From positions 1 to 21,354 of the forward strand of contig JAMQCK010000499.1 of NCBI GenBank assembly GCA_024196135.1: 21,354 bases of DNA, read 5' to 3'. The notes under the pieces were generated by a model that was not told where the DNA came from, did not search any database, and saw only the letters and a list, made by a program, of their open reading frames with translations. A program made the position numbers and the translations under genes. Source of the stretch: Pleurotus ostreatus/Saccharomyces cerevisiae fusant. Taxonomy: Eukaryota; Opisthokonta. Positions 8,561-17,169 of the stretch are shown one piece after another (position 1 is the stretch's first letter; every line of letters begins with the position of its first letter).

Positions 8561-9707
8561 CTAAACGACGGAATAGTCTTTGAGGTTTTCCCATACCGGC
8601 AACCCGAAGAATGTAGGGAGCTCTGCCCAAGTTGCTCGCTGACACTCTGCGTAGACGTCTTCCATGGCCATCATACACCTGTCGCACGGGCAACGCAGCT
8701 TGGGGCCGACCTTCTTCCAAGGGTGGAATAGATACAAAGCGGCTTCATCCTCTATGAAGCGATTGGGCGACGGAGATTGGATGGTCCATGTCCGATTCTG
8801 AAAGTCCTTCGTGCACTGGGCGCAATCCTTCGACTGAGCGCAGTCGTCAGCTTCCGTCCATGACCATACCATGAAGTTCTGCCTGAACCTCGCAGTGATC
8901 TTCGCCCTGGCTTTGAGAAGCGTTATGCAAGTGTGTGGACCGATCAGCGACTGGGACTCCGAGGGCGCTGGATCACCCTCCAAAGCCGCCCTGCCGTTGG
9001 CGATGGTATCCTGGGTGGTTGTAAGTATTAAATACGCCACGCTCTCCCCATTTCTGATACTTACAATTGAACAGGTCAGGATAATGCGATAGTACAGCAT
9101 GGGCAGGATTGTATCTAGCCCTACGCCCTGCACGACGTCGGCTAGTCGGAGGACGGCATCGTCGCCGCCGTCACAATGTATGATAGCCCAGCGTTGAGTC
9201 TGTGCGTAGTACGATTCCAAGGTCGTGGGGAACTCGAAGTGCAAGCGCTCGACGACGTCCTCCCACAGGGGAACGACCATATATTTATGGCCCATCCGCA
9301 TAGCGGAAATGACGCTGGATATGGTGGGCTTCGCTGTATACGACCGTCTATGCGACAGGAAATGAGCTTAGTATCAAGGAATCTTTGGAAGGAGGTATCA
9401 CTCACGGTTCGAGTAGCCATAGGAGCATGAACCGCACGTCCTGCGCGGCGTCGGTCAACTCTACGACCGGGCAGCCTTCTGCAGAGACACCGTCGAGAGC
9501 CCCCTGATTGTGCGGCACCACGGCAAGCATGTCCGCGAAGACTTGGGAATGACGCGCTAGCAGGCCCTTGTAGAACTTGAATTGGGTGCGCTCCGCCTGG
9601 AGAATGATGTTTCCGTCATCGAGCCAAACGTCAGAGCGAATTATAGCAGGCTCAGCCGCCTCGTTCTCTGTCCTCTTGCGTTTCGCAGAGGGCTCTGTGT
9701 TTGACAT
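8561..9707 (-). CDS. BTB/POZ domain protein, paralogue 3
   Basis: A 344-aa product from exons 9707-9406, 9347-9065 and 9010-8561. Introns 9405-9348 (GTGAGT...TAG, phase 2) and 9064-9011 (GTAAGT...CAG, phase 0, 54 nt, stop-free) match the paralogue pattern. N-terminus MSNTEPSAKRKRT with a basic KRKR cluster. The BTB core is SDVWLDDGNIILQAERTQF, then GLLARHSQVFADM, then VELTDAAQDVRFMLLWLLEP. Exon 2 carries AMRMGHKYMVVPLWEDVVERLHFEFP. The C-terminal module has C-x5-C (CAQSKDC), C-x2-C (CDRC) and WAELPTFFGLPVWENLKDYSVV. It is tandem and co-oriented with paralogue 2, consistent with local duplication. Likely a protein-protein interaction adaptor; the partner is unknown. Confidence 0.87.
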
Positions 9708-10161
9708 CGGAGTGCACGACGAGGAAGTAGGGAACAAGTAGCGACAGGAAGAAGGTCAGAAATTAGAGTCGAGACTCGAAACGCCCGCAAGTCGGCACCA
9801 CTTCAGTATCCGGAAGATGCCGATAGTTCTCGTGAGCGTGACAGCCTGCGTTATGGTTCGAGTCTTGAAGGTCTTGCGCGAGCCGCACTGCAACTGTAGA
9901 ACGAGCAGAGCTGTTCGTGGGTATAGACACGGACTTCATTGGGCATACAGGTAAGCATGTGACGATATGCGTACTGAAAAGCGGACTATAACGGCGGGTA
10001 TTCGTATTTTCTGCGAGAACGAGGACACAGGCGGAGAGCATAGACAGGGATCATTAGGACGAGACATCGTATGTCAGATTACAGAGAGAGCGGGGGAAAT
10101 ATTCGAACGTGCGAGCAATCCGTCGCATGTCCAGCCTTGAAGGTACCGCGCATGCCGACGC
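9708..10161. other. Intergenic: promoter of BTB paralogue 3 and 3' flank of VTS1-like gene
   Basis: About 450 bp. It contains a 92-codon ATG-initiated minus-strand frame (10041-9763) with scattered cysteines. That frame has no family resemblance, sits in the expected promoter or leader of paralogue 3, and was not called. No repeats were seen. Confidence 0.4.
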
Positions 10162-12344
10162 TCAAGCCGCGCTCGACGGCGCCGAGGGCGGACCCTCGAT
10201 GCCCATTTTCTTCCGCACCACCTCGAACGTCTTGAGCATCTTCCTCCGCGCGCCGAGCGCGGCGACGCCCTTCGCCTCCAGCGCCGCCTCGTCCATCACC
10301 ACCATGTCCTGCCACTTCATCCCCTCGAAGTTCGGCGTGTACTTGTGCAGCCGCAGGCTGCGCAGCCAGCCGGGGATGTCCGTGAGCAGCGCCGGGTCCA
10401 CGTCCTCGTCGTTGTTCTGCTTCGGCGTGCTCGTGCCCGGGTTGCCCATGCTCTTGTTCGGCGTCGAGCGGTTGCTGGGCGGGCCCGGGCGCTGGCGCAT
10501 GTTGTTCATGCCCTGCGCGTTCAGGAGGGGGTTGCCCGACCAGTTCGCCTGCCCGAACGCGCCGCTCGCCGCCATCTGCGCCGCGAGCAGCTGCGCCTCG
10601 GGCGAGATGCCCATCGCGCTCAGCATATTGAGGTTGAAAGGCGTCATCGGGGACATGCCACCGAGCCCGGGCATGCCGTTCATCCCGTTCATGCCCATCG
10701 TAGGACTGCCGAGGCCCATATTGAAGCCGTTAAGGCCGTTCATGCCGTTCATACCCGGCAGGCCGCCGTTCATCGCGTTCATCTGCATGCCGAGGTTGTT
10801 GAGGTTGGGGCTGGGTTCGTCGCCGCCGAACCTGCCCGAAGATGTGTTGGAGAGCGCCGGGCTCCGCGCGCCGCCGGCCTGCCAGCTGCCAGCGCCGCCT
10901 CCCACTGGCCCGAGTCCGCCCTGGCTGACGTTGCGCATGCGCGCCGCACCGTTTCCGCCCTGGATGAGGTTGCCATTCTCGTCGTATACCGAGCTAGTGT
11001 CCGAGCCTTGCCCATTCGAGCTCTTCGCTGCACGCTTGTGGATGGTGGGATCGCCCATGCGAGGGACCCCAGGAGCAGGGCTCTTCTGGCCTGACGACCA
11101 CTCCTGAAGCTTGCTCGCAGCGCTATCGAGCGACTGACGGTGGTCCTTCTGGAACATGGGCACCAGAGGGGTGTTGACCATGCTCGCCCAATTGTCGTGA
11201 GACGAGGTGTTCGCAAGCTGCTCGCCACCACCGATGCTGGCGCGTTGACCACCGCTGAACTCGGTGCTCTTCGGGCGCGAGCTGCTCTCCTGCGCGGGAG
11301 GGCTCGACTGGTTGTTCTCCGAGACCTGACCAAGCGAAGCCGCCGCGCTGGCCCACGAAGCGCCGTTCGCACCCGTGCTAAGGACGGGGGCGGAGATCCT
11401 GTGAGCCGCGTTGCTAGCCTTAAGCTTGGCACGCTGCTGAGCGAGCGTCGCCGCAGCCGAGTCCTGACCGACGCTCGTGTTCGCCGCATCGGGGGATAGG
11501 AAGTTCGCGCCGTGCTCGAGGACGACAGACTGGCGGTTGCCAGCCCCGCCGCTAGGGCCGGTGTTGAAGCTGCGGGCAGTCGGCGACGATGGGAAGGTAG
11601 ACTTGAGGCCAGGAGACTTGAGGTTCATGCTCGCAAGCTTCGCTTCCATCTGGCTCTGCATAGATCCTGTCATGGGGTGTGAGCGATGTACGACATGCCT
11701 GGCAACGGCACCTACCCATAGCGGGGCTAAGGAGGGCAGACATGGGGTCGGACCGCGCCATCTGCTGGAGAACGGTGATGAAGAATCGGATCTGAACTTG
11801 GGTAGAGTGCTGTAGAAGACTGTAAAGAGCGGCTGTGCGCTCGGCTTCTGAGAGGACCTTGAACCCTGCGAGAGATCGTCAGAGGTGGTGGAAGTGGCAT
11901 GACGGACAACGCACACTGCTCGATGGCGGAAAGTTCCTCTTTAAAGTTAACATCCAGAGACGCCGCGGCCATCTCCTCCTGCGCAAAAATGAACATGTGG
12001 GATGGGGCGGCAACGGGCCACGTACGAGGGTCGCTTCGTAATTCTGGAGATTTTCGAACCATTGGTCTAAAGCCTCCGCTAGAAGATCGTTAGGAGATGG
12101 ATTTGGGGCGGGACGTATGCGTCATACCTTCGGGGGTTTGGAACATGCCAGCGCTTCCAGCGCTCAGCAGCTCGCTTGTCGGTCGGGCACTGGGCCCACC
12201 GCCCGGACGGGGAGATGACGGAGCCAGGGTCGGCGTGCCTCTCGCAGAGGGGCCCATGGACTGCCGAACGTGGGCGTTCCTGCCGTTCTCTTGGGGCCCG
12301 GGGGACGGGCTGCGGCTGGCTGAGGAGGGAGGGCGAAGACTCAT
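10162..12344 (-). CDS. VTS1: VTS1/Smaug-type SAM-domain RNA-binding protein
   Basis: Vts1/Smaug proteins bind stem-loop elements in mRNAs through a SAM domain and recruit deadenylation machinery, causing mRNA decay. Exons: 12344-12128, 12078-12026, 11978-11915, 11865-11716, 11666-10162, giving 662 aa in one frame. The N-terminal part is Ser/Pro/Gly-rich. A conserved helical region follows (residues about 73-150): [42 protein letters not shown], then [29 protein letters not shown]. The middle is low complexity, with a Gly/Met/Asn-rich stretch ([16 protein letters not shown]). The SAM domain is residues about 588-652, from [16 protein letters not shown] to [18 protein letters not shown]; the ALGARRK stretch matches the RNA-contacting surface of this family. 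All introns are 46-51 nt with GT-AG ends. The 1.5-kb last exon holds the low-complexity and SAM parts. Confidence 0.92.
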
Positions 12345-12745
12345 GTCGGACGCTGGCGCCGGTGAATGAAATGCAATGTCAATGTCAAGTGGGCGGTGTT
12401 AGAAACTGGTGCGCGGTGATCAGCCCCGCGGTGCGCAGCGCGATAGCGGGGAGGACGCACCGGTGGGCCACTGGAGGGCTTGTCGTGCAGGCTGAGCTGG
12501 GCTGATAATTTCTAGACGCGACCTGCGGGCCTGCCGGTCTAGCTCTGAGTCGGTGAAGAGCACAAGACTTCCAGCGCTGGGCTTCAACGAACAAGGGAAA
12601 ACGCAGAGAAGACTGCCAGCGACAAGAACAATAACGGAAGGAACACAGCCGTCACGCCTCCACCGGCCTCAGTCACGTCACACGCCTCTGGACCCACAAC
12701 TGGCGCCGTTTACGTGGACCGCAGCATGTATTCATAGTACTACGG
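12345..12745. other. Intergenic: VTS1-like promoter and 3' flank of the oxygenase gene
   Basis: About 400 bp of GC-rich sequence with no supportable gene. Short open frames here are shadow frames. It must include the leader of the VTS1-like gene (pyrimidine-rich on the minus strand) and the terminator of the oxygenase. Confidence 0.4.
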
Positions 12746-14353
12746 CTAGGCTTTCGAGTGTGCGTACGTCTCCTCCAACCGCTGCTTCACATAGTCGCCC
12801 GCCTTCATCACCGGGTACTTGGCGGGCATCTCCTCCGAGACGCAGGTCGGAATCGCCTGTGGACGTCAGCAAGCATACGGCCGCGCCTCTCAGCAGACTC
12901 ACCTCCAGTGGCACGTCATAGTCCACGCCAAAGAAAAGCGGCATCGAGTACCGCTCCTTTCCTGACGTGTTCAGCGCACGATGCGGCGTCGACTTGAACA
13001 CGTCGTTCGTCCATCGAGCCAGCTGGTCGCCGATGCTGTGCGATCATCAACACCCTGCAGAGTAATCGGGTTCAGTAGCACGTACTTGACGACCAAAGAG
13101 CCCTCGATGGGTACGGCATCTACCCATCGGCCTGCCGTGTTCTGCACTTGCAAGCAAGTGATGCCCGTCTGCTGCCAGAGCAGCGTAAAGCATTCGTAGC
13201 TTTGAAAGGTGTGAGCGAGGCGAAAGTAGCTCAGACTTGATATACTCACTCTGTATGCCTCCCAATACCCATCTCGCCGTTCTTCTTCGATACAGGCGGT
13301 TGGTTCGGATAGTGCAGCAGGCGCAAAATCGCCGCGGGCTTCGTCGTCTGCAATTCCGAGGTCAGTGCCTTCTCCCTTGCAACCTCGTCACCGAGCATAC
13401 CTTATCCTCGAAGAAATTCTCCGGCATATCCAGCGCAAGTGCGAAGAGGGGAAACAAGGCCAGCCCCAGCTTCACCGTCGCGTGGCTGAAATGATAGTCA
13501 ATCGCCTTTTCCTGCCTCTTGCATCCGCCACTCACTAATACTCCATCACTCCCTTCCTAAACCCAGGCAGCATCTCCTCCGGCGGCCACACATTCGCCCC
13601 CGCCATCGCACTGCCATTCGCGTCCTTCTCTCCACCCTTCGCCTCGCCCTCCTCCTCCCACCCCACATCGAACCCCTCATGCCAGTCGCCCCTCCCCTCC
13701 GCCTCCGTGTCCGTCTTCTCTGCGTGCATCGCCGTGTAGCCCTTGAAGTTCGCGCTCTTGTGGATGTCCCAGCCAGTTTTGGTGTCCTTGGGGAGGGCGA
13801 AGAAGGGCTTGGCATGTTTCTCAATAGTAGACTCGGGAAGGCCGGGCGGGAAAAGGGAGGCGGGTGGGTTGGCGAGGTAAAAGAAGCCGACTGAGGTGGG
13901 GGAAATTGGAATGAGTGAGGTTCGAGGGGACGATTTGGGGAACAAGGACATGAGGAAGGAGGAATGTGGCGAGCGAGCAGATAATGCGAGGGTGTGTGAT
14001 ATGTTATGCAGGGCAGGAGACGACTGGTACTTACCATTCACGCACGCGTCCCGGATCTTCTCCGCGAGCTGCTGGCGCTTCGCCTTGTCCTCGCTGATCG
14101 TGTCCTGGAAGTCAATCACCGGAATCTGCTCAAAGGTCGACTCCGTGCGCTTCGAGCCCGCGAGGAAGGAGGGGAGCGGGGGAGACATATCTGGTGGTAG
14201 GGGCTGGAGACCTTGGGGAGGGGTCGAGCGGTCGATGTGAACGGACTGAGTAGCCGTCGTGGTGGAGGGAGGAAAGGGCGTCTCGGGCGTTGAAGCTGAA
14301 GAGGGGTTTATATTCTCGGGATACCGATACTCGAGGTGGTGATTATGGACCAT
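12746..14353 (-). CDS. 2-oxoglutarate/Fe(II)-dependent oxygenase, isopenicillin-N-synthase-like
   Basis: Family members use Fe(II), O2 and usually 2-oxoglutarate to hydroxylate, desaturate or cyclise small molecules; the substrate here is unknown. Exons: 14353-14035, 13890-13536, 13485-13401, 13347-13250, 13199-13086, 13035-12903, 12856-12746, for 404 aa. Frames join at every GT-AG junction. N-terminal part: PVIDFQDTISEDKAKRQQLAEKIRDACVNVGFFYL, the usual DIOX_N motif. Catalytic part: HTDYECFTLLWQQ gives His284 and Asp286, STPHR gives His342, and RYS gives Arg352/Ser354 for the co-substrate carboxylate. The HTD motif is split by an intron (13249-13200). An acidic/Gly insertion (EGRGDWHEGFDVGWEEEGEAKGGE region) lies before the jelly-roll core. 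Residues 1-80 are Ser/Thr/Pro-rich. Intron 1 is 144 nt and stop-free, so a longer unspliced reading exists but interrupts the conserved VNVGFFYL motif. A hAT-like element sits about 170 bp upstream. Confidence 0.9.
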
Positions 14354-14513
14354 AATGACTAGAGGCGGGAGCGATAAGGCGGGTAGCCGCGGGGCAGCGG
14401 GGACCTGGATGCTCCTGAACGTGCTTATGTAAGCAGAAGCGGAGGACAGATAATTGCCGCTCGGACAAAGGGATAGCCGGGGTCGGGGAGGATAGCGGGA
14501 CCTTTTTGCTTGG

Positions 14514-14521
14514 GCTATCGG
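14514..14521 (+). repeat. Target-site duplication, left copy (8 bp)
   Basis: GCTATCGG directly abutting the left terminal inverted repeat. An identical copy abuts the right one at 15171-15178. Eight base pairs is the duplication length of hAT-superfamily transposons. Confidence 0.85.
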
Positions 14522-14577
14522 AGGACCCCGGAATATACGCAAGGAGGCCGTCCTGGGAAATCCGGCTTTGGCGCACA

Positions 14578-14680
14578 TTTATCCACTTTTTTCTTGGGCC
14601 TTCGACCCCCAAATTCATCCGTTTTCTGGAACGGCCTCTTGGGACCCCCAGGATTTATCCACTTTCCTGTGACGGCCTCC
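14578..14680 (+). repeat. Left subterminal repeats of the hAT-like element (3 copies)
   Basis: Three units, each starting with TATCC or CATCC and ending with ACGGCCT or GGGCCT: about 14580-14601, 14616-14637 and 14656-14678. The spacer between the two conserved blocks is 10-11 bp and T-rich. They are in direct orientation relative to the right-end set. Confidence 0.7.
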
Positions 14681-14931
14681 AAAAATGGCAATAAAATCGG
14701 CAAAAATCCCATTTTTTCTCCTCGGGTCCGCACAGACGGTGCGTAAAGCACCTGCGATGAAAAGAAGTTGTTAAGTGCAAGCCCAAAGAATAAACGCTCT
14801 CAAGGCCCATGCAAAAGGCTACCGCGCGCACCGCTGTTCTTCGGAAGATCAAGTCTGACAGTGAGAGAAAGTGCCAATGAGCGAGGGGAGTTATGAGGTT
14901 TCCTACCGTCCCTCAGCACTTGGTCATAGAA

Positions 14932-14985
14932 TGGCTCAATGGTCTGGCGCGCATCCCGATTGGAGGGCGGCCGGTGGTTCGAACC
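14932..14985 (+). other. Weak tRNA-like segment (A-box and B-box resemblance)
   Basis: TGGCTCAATGG (14932-14942) resembles a Pol III A box, and GGTTCGAACC (14976-14985) a B box, at tRNA-like spacing. The flanks do not form an acceptor stem and the T-stem pairs out of register, so it is not a functional tRNA gene. It may be a tRNA-derived remnant inside the element, or chance. Confidence 0.25.
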
Positions 14986-14995
14986 GGGGTTCAGG

Positions 14996-15148
14996 TATCC
15001 GTTTTTTCAGGACGGCTTCACCGCATACCCCGTACATATCCACGTTTTTGGGCCGGCCTCTGCGCGCTCAAGCCCCCAATTTATCCATTTTTTGGACCGG
15101 CCTACCGGCCGGGACCCCTAAGATTTATCCGCACCGCTGCACGGCCTT
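14996..15148 (+). repeat. Right subterminal repeats of the hAT-like element (4 copies)
   Basis: Four units at about 14996-15018, 15037-15059, 15082-15103 and 15126-15147. Each has TATCC, 10-11 mostly T-rich bases, then a variant of ACGGCCT. They run in the same orientation as the left-end copies, so the element ends are not simple mirror images. Confidence 0.7.
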
Positions 15149-15170
15149 TGTGCGTATATTCCGGGGTCCT

Positions 15171-15178
15171 GCTATCGG
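15171..15178 (+). repeat. Target-site duplication, right copy (8 bp)
   Basis: GCTATCGG, identical to 14514-14521, directly after the right terminal inverted repeat. Confidence 0.85.
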
Positions 15179-15217
15179 CCGCGGCGATGTCACTGTGATG
15201 GTTGAACTTGGGAGGAG

Positions 15218-15262
15218 CACGTGAGGGATCAGATCAGTTGTGTTTGTTTGTGAGGACACGTG
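15218..15262. promoter_or_regulatory. Two CACGTG E-boxes upstream of BTB paralogue 4
   Basis: CACGTG at 15218-15223 and again at 15257-15262, the second inside the 10-bp palindrome GACACGTGTC. These are bHLH-type binding sites in the likely promoter, just outside the right end of the hAT-like element. Function is inferred. Confidence 0.35.
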
Positions 15263-15449
15263 TCAAAGTCGAACCTTGCCCGCTACTTTCACTGCTCGGC
15301 GACTCTGGAGTCATCACTGCCTGTTTTGCGTGCTGCATATCCAGATTGAGCGACTGGACATCTTCTCCACTGTCTTCTTTGTCTCCACTGAGGCGACCAC
15401 TTGCTGTTGCGATCACTTTTTGGGAAAGAAAGGGAAGCGCTTATTGGAG

Positions 15450-16583
15450 ATGAGCACGCCAGACCTGGTCGGGTGCTCCACCAAAACAGCATACCACAGC
15501 GACGAATCTGGAGTGAGACATGTCGAGTCTATATCTCGCTCGGATATCTGGTTCGACGATGGCAACATCGTGCTCCAGGCGGAGAACGTGCAATTCAGAT
15601 TCTTCAAGGGTATCCTCGCGGCGTATTCCCCGTTCTTCAGGGATGTATTCTCGGTGCCTCAGCCTACGGTCGGCGCGGACTTGGTAGAGGGATGTCCTGT
15701 ATTGAGGCTGCAAGAGAAGGCGGCTGATGTCAATTATATGTTGAGCTTTATTCTCGAGCCGTGCGTACCATCGATTCTGTGATGCTTTGGCCCAGTTACT
15801 TATCCGTGTTTGCAGAAAATCGTCCAAGCTGACTCCGTGTGCTGCCGACATTGTCGCTGCGCTCAAGCTGGGGCGCAAGTACCTCATAGCGGACCTTTGG
15901 GGCGATGCGGTTGAGAGGCTGCGCTACGAATTCCCGGAGCGGCTAGACGAATATCAGGAACGACGCGATAAGTCCATGGTTTATACGCGCATCCACTTCG
16001 ACAAGGATTGCCCCGGGCGGCCCTTGCACCTTGTCGACGCGGTGAAGGATGCGGGCCTAGAAAGAATACTTCCTGTGCTTTGTCATCGGGTCCTAGAAAA
16101 ATCTACTCTGGTACGTTGGCTGTCGGTGCTTTGTGTCTCCAGGCTGAGCAGCGTGGTCTACAGGATACGCTCATGCATGGTCCGACCAGCGTGGCAAGAC
16201 TGGAAGATCCTAGCATGCAGACCCGCATAATGCTACTCGGTGCACGCGCAAAGAGGCCAGCTATCAGGGCGCGACTTATGCGGCGCGCTTATTCCGAGCC
16301 TCACACTGTGCCGTCGGAATGTCTCAGTCCTCAACGATGCCAGGACATCCGACGAGGCAAGCTGATTAGATGCCTTCAGCGTATTGAAGAGGAAACGAAA
16401 TCTGTCGTGTTCAAACCCTGGCCCACCGATGGTCAGACTAAGCAGAAGAGGCCGCTCTGCTGGTTATGTGTGCACGAAATGCAGGAAAAGCTGGCTGCCG
16501 AGCAGCAGGCAATTTGGGATGAGCTGCCGTCGTTCTTTGGTCTCCCGCCCTGGGCGGAGTTGACAGACCATGTCCTGGAATGA
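15450..16583 (+). CDS. BTB/POZ domain protein, paralogue 4
   Basis: A 341-aa product from exons 15450-15760, 15816-16110 and 16164-16583. Introns 15761-15815 (GTGCGT...CAG, phase 2) and 16111-16163 (GTACGT...CAG, phase 0) match the other three copies. The acceptor at 16163 is preferred to two nearer CAGs because exon 3 then begins DTL, like DTI and DSL in paralogues 3 and 1, and because nearer acceptors give introns of only 32-41 nt. The BTB core is SDIWFDDGNIVLQAENVQFRFFKGILAAYSPFFRDVF, then VEGCPVLRLQEKAADVNYMLSFILEP. Exon 2 carries ALKLGRKYLIADLWGDAVERLRYEFP. The C-terminal module has C-x5-C (CLSPQRC), C-x2-C (LCWLC) and WDELPSFFGLPPWAELTD. Start MSTPDLVG at 15450; the open frame upstream to 15240 has no paralogue support. 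The gene is flanked by two MITE-type elements. Confidence 0.87.
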
Positions 16584-16732
16584 CGGCGGCGGGTGGAATA
16601 TTGTCCAGTGGCAGACTTTATTGTACTATATCGAGAAAGGGACGCTACCTGCACTTTTATTGATACATGTATGCAGGGTCGGTCGAAAGGGCTGCTGCGA
16701 GGGACCAGTCGGGAGTGATAATTGACCATTTA
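16584..16732. other. 3' flank of BTB paralogue 4
   Basis: Short spacer between the stop codon and the next mobile element. It must contain the 3' UTR. No other structure was seen. Confidence 0.4.
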
Positions 16733-17169
16733 CAGTAGAATTCCCTCTATGGAATCACCCCCTATGGAATATCCCCGTTACGGAATAGGCTTGGGCGAAT
16801 TCCCGACGCGGGAGGCGGGGATATTCCAAAATCCCCGTTATCTCATACAGAATAGGGTCGCGAGGCAGTCCCCCTGCCAAAATATTCCATACCATCGACT
16901 GAGTCCGGAGGCTACCAACGGTTCATGGCTTACGAGTACCATATCTGACCACAACTGTATTCTGACTGCACTGGCCATGCCTGAACGGCATCCTACAGGC
17001 CATCCGAGTGCACGGCGTGCCACAAAAAGGACCGATAATTGCCACCAAAAAGCGGAATAAAATATTCAGACTTTCCGGGCATTTATGGCCTATTTTCCGG
17101 ACGGAATATCCCCCCTATGGAATACAAAAAATCGTCGCCCGACCGTATTCCTTAGAGGAAATCCTACTG
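16733..17169. mobile_element. Non-autonomous Tc1/mariner-pogo-like DNA transposon (MITE)
   Basis: A 437-bp element flanked by TA on both sides (16731-16732, 17170-17171). Its 23-bp terminal inverted repeats match at 20 of 23 positions: CAGTAG, then ATT, then CCTCTA, then GGAAT, with three single mismatches between the ends. A 5'-CAGT end with a TA duplication is characteristic of Tc1/mariner, and the CAGTAGAA..CTCTAT..GGAAT form recalls pogo/Tigger ends. Internal copies of CCCCTATGGAATA and GGAATATCCCC recur near both ends in opposite orientation. There is no transposase-sized frame. It lies between the stop of BTB paralogue 4 and the stop of the thioredoxin reductase gene. Confidence 0.8.

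Larger units (their letters stand above)
14522..15170. mobile_element. Non-autonomous hAT-like DNA transposon (MITE-type)
   Basis: A 649-bp element bounded by perfect 20-bp terminal inverted repeats (AGGACCCCGGAATATACGCA at 14522-14541, its reverse complement at 15151-15170). A near-match GGCCGT follows inside each end. It is flanked by a perfect 8-bp direct repeat. It has no transposase-sized frame, so it would depend on a partner elsewhere. Both ends hold degenerate repeats of the form (T/C)ATCC, 10-11 T-rich bases, then (A/C)CGGCCT: three on the left and four on the right, all in the same orientation. The centre (about 14690-14900) is unrelated. The 8-bp duplication and short repeats fit the hAT superfamily; the exact family is inference. 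It lies between the divergently transcribed oxygenase (start 14353) and BTB paralogue 4 (start 15450). Confidence 0.85.

Noticed and set aside
9763..10041. 92-codon minus-strand ATG frame with several cysteines, considered as a small secreted protein
   Set aside because: The hydrophobic start is too short for a convincing signal peptide, the cysteines are not patterned, and it lies in the expected promoter of BTB paralogue 3.
10109..11107. 332-codon plus-strand frame opposite the VTS1-like gene
   Set aside because: Antisense shadow of the GC-rich low-complexity exon; the minus strand holds a clear SAM-domain protein over the same bases.
11141..11500. Plus-strand frame of 119 codons opposite VTS1-like exon 5
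   Set aside because: Antisense shadow without any motif.
13535..14578. Long 347-codon minus-strand frame read as a single exon of the oxygenase
   Set aside because: It reads through a 144-nt intron with a clean GTAAGT donor and CAG acceptor. Unspliced, it breaks the conserved VNVGFFYL motif, and it extends upstream of the proper ATG at 14353 into the hAT-like element.
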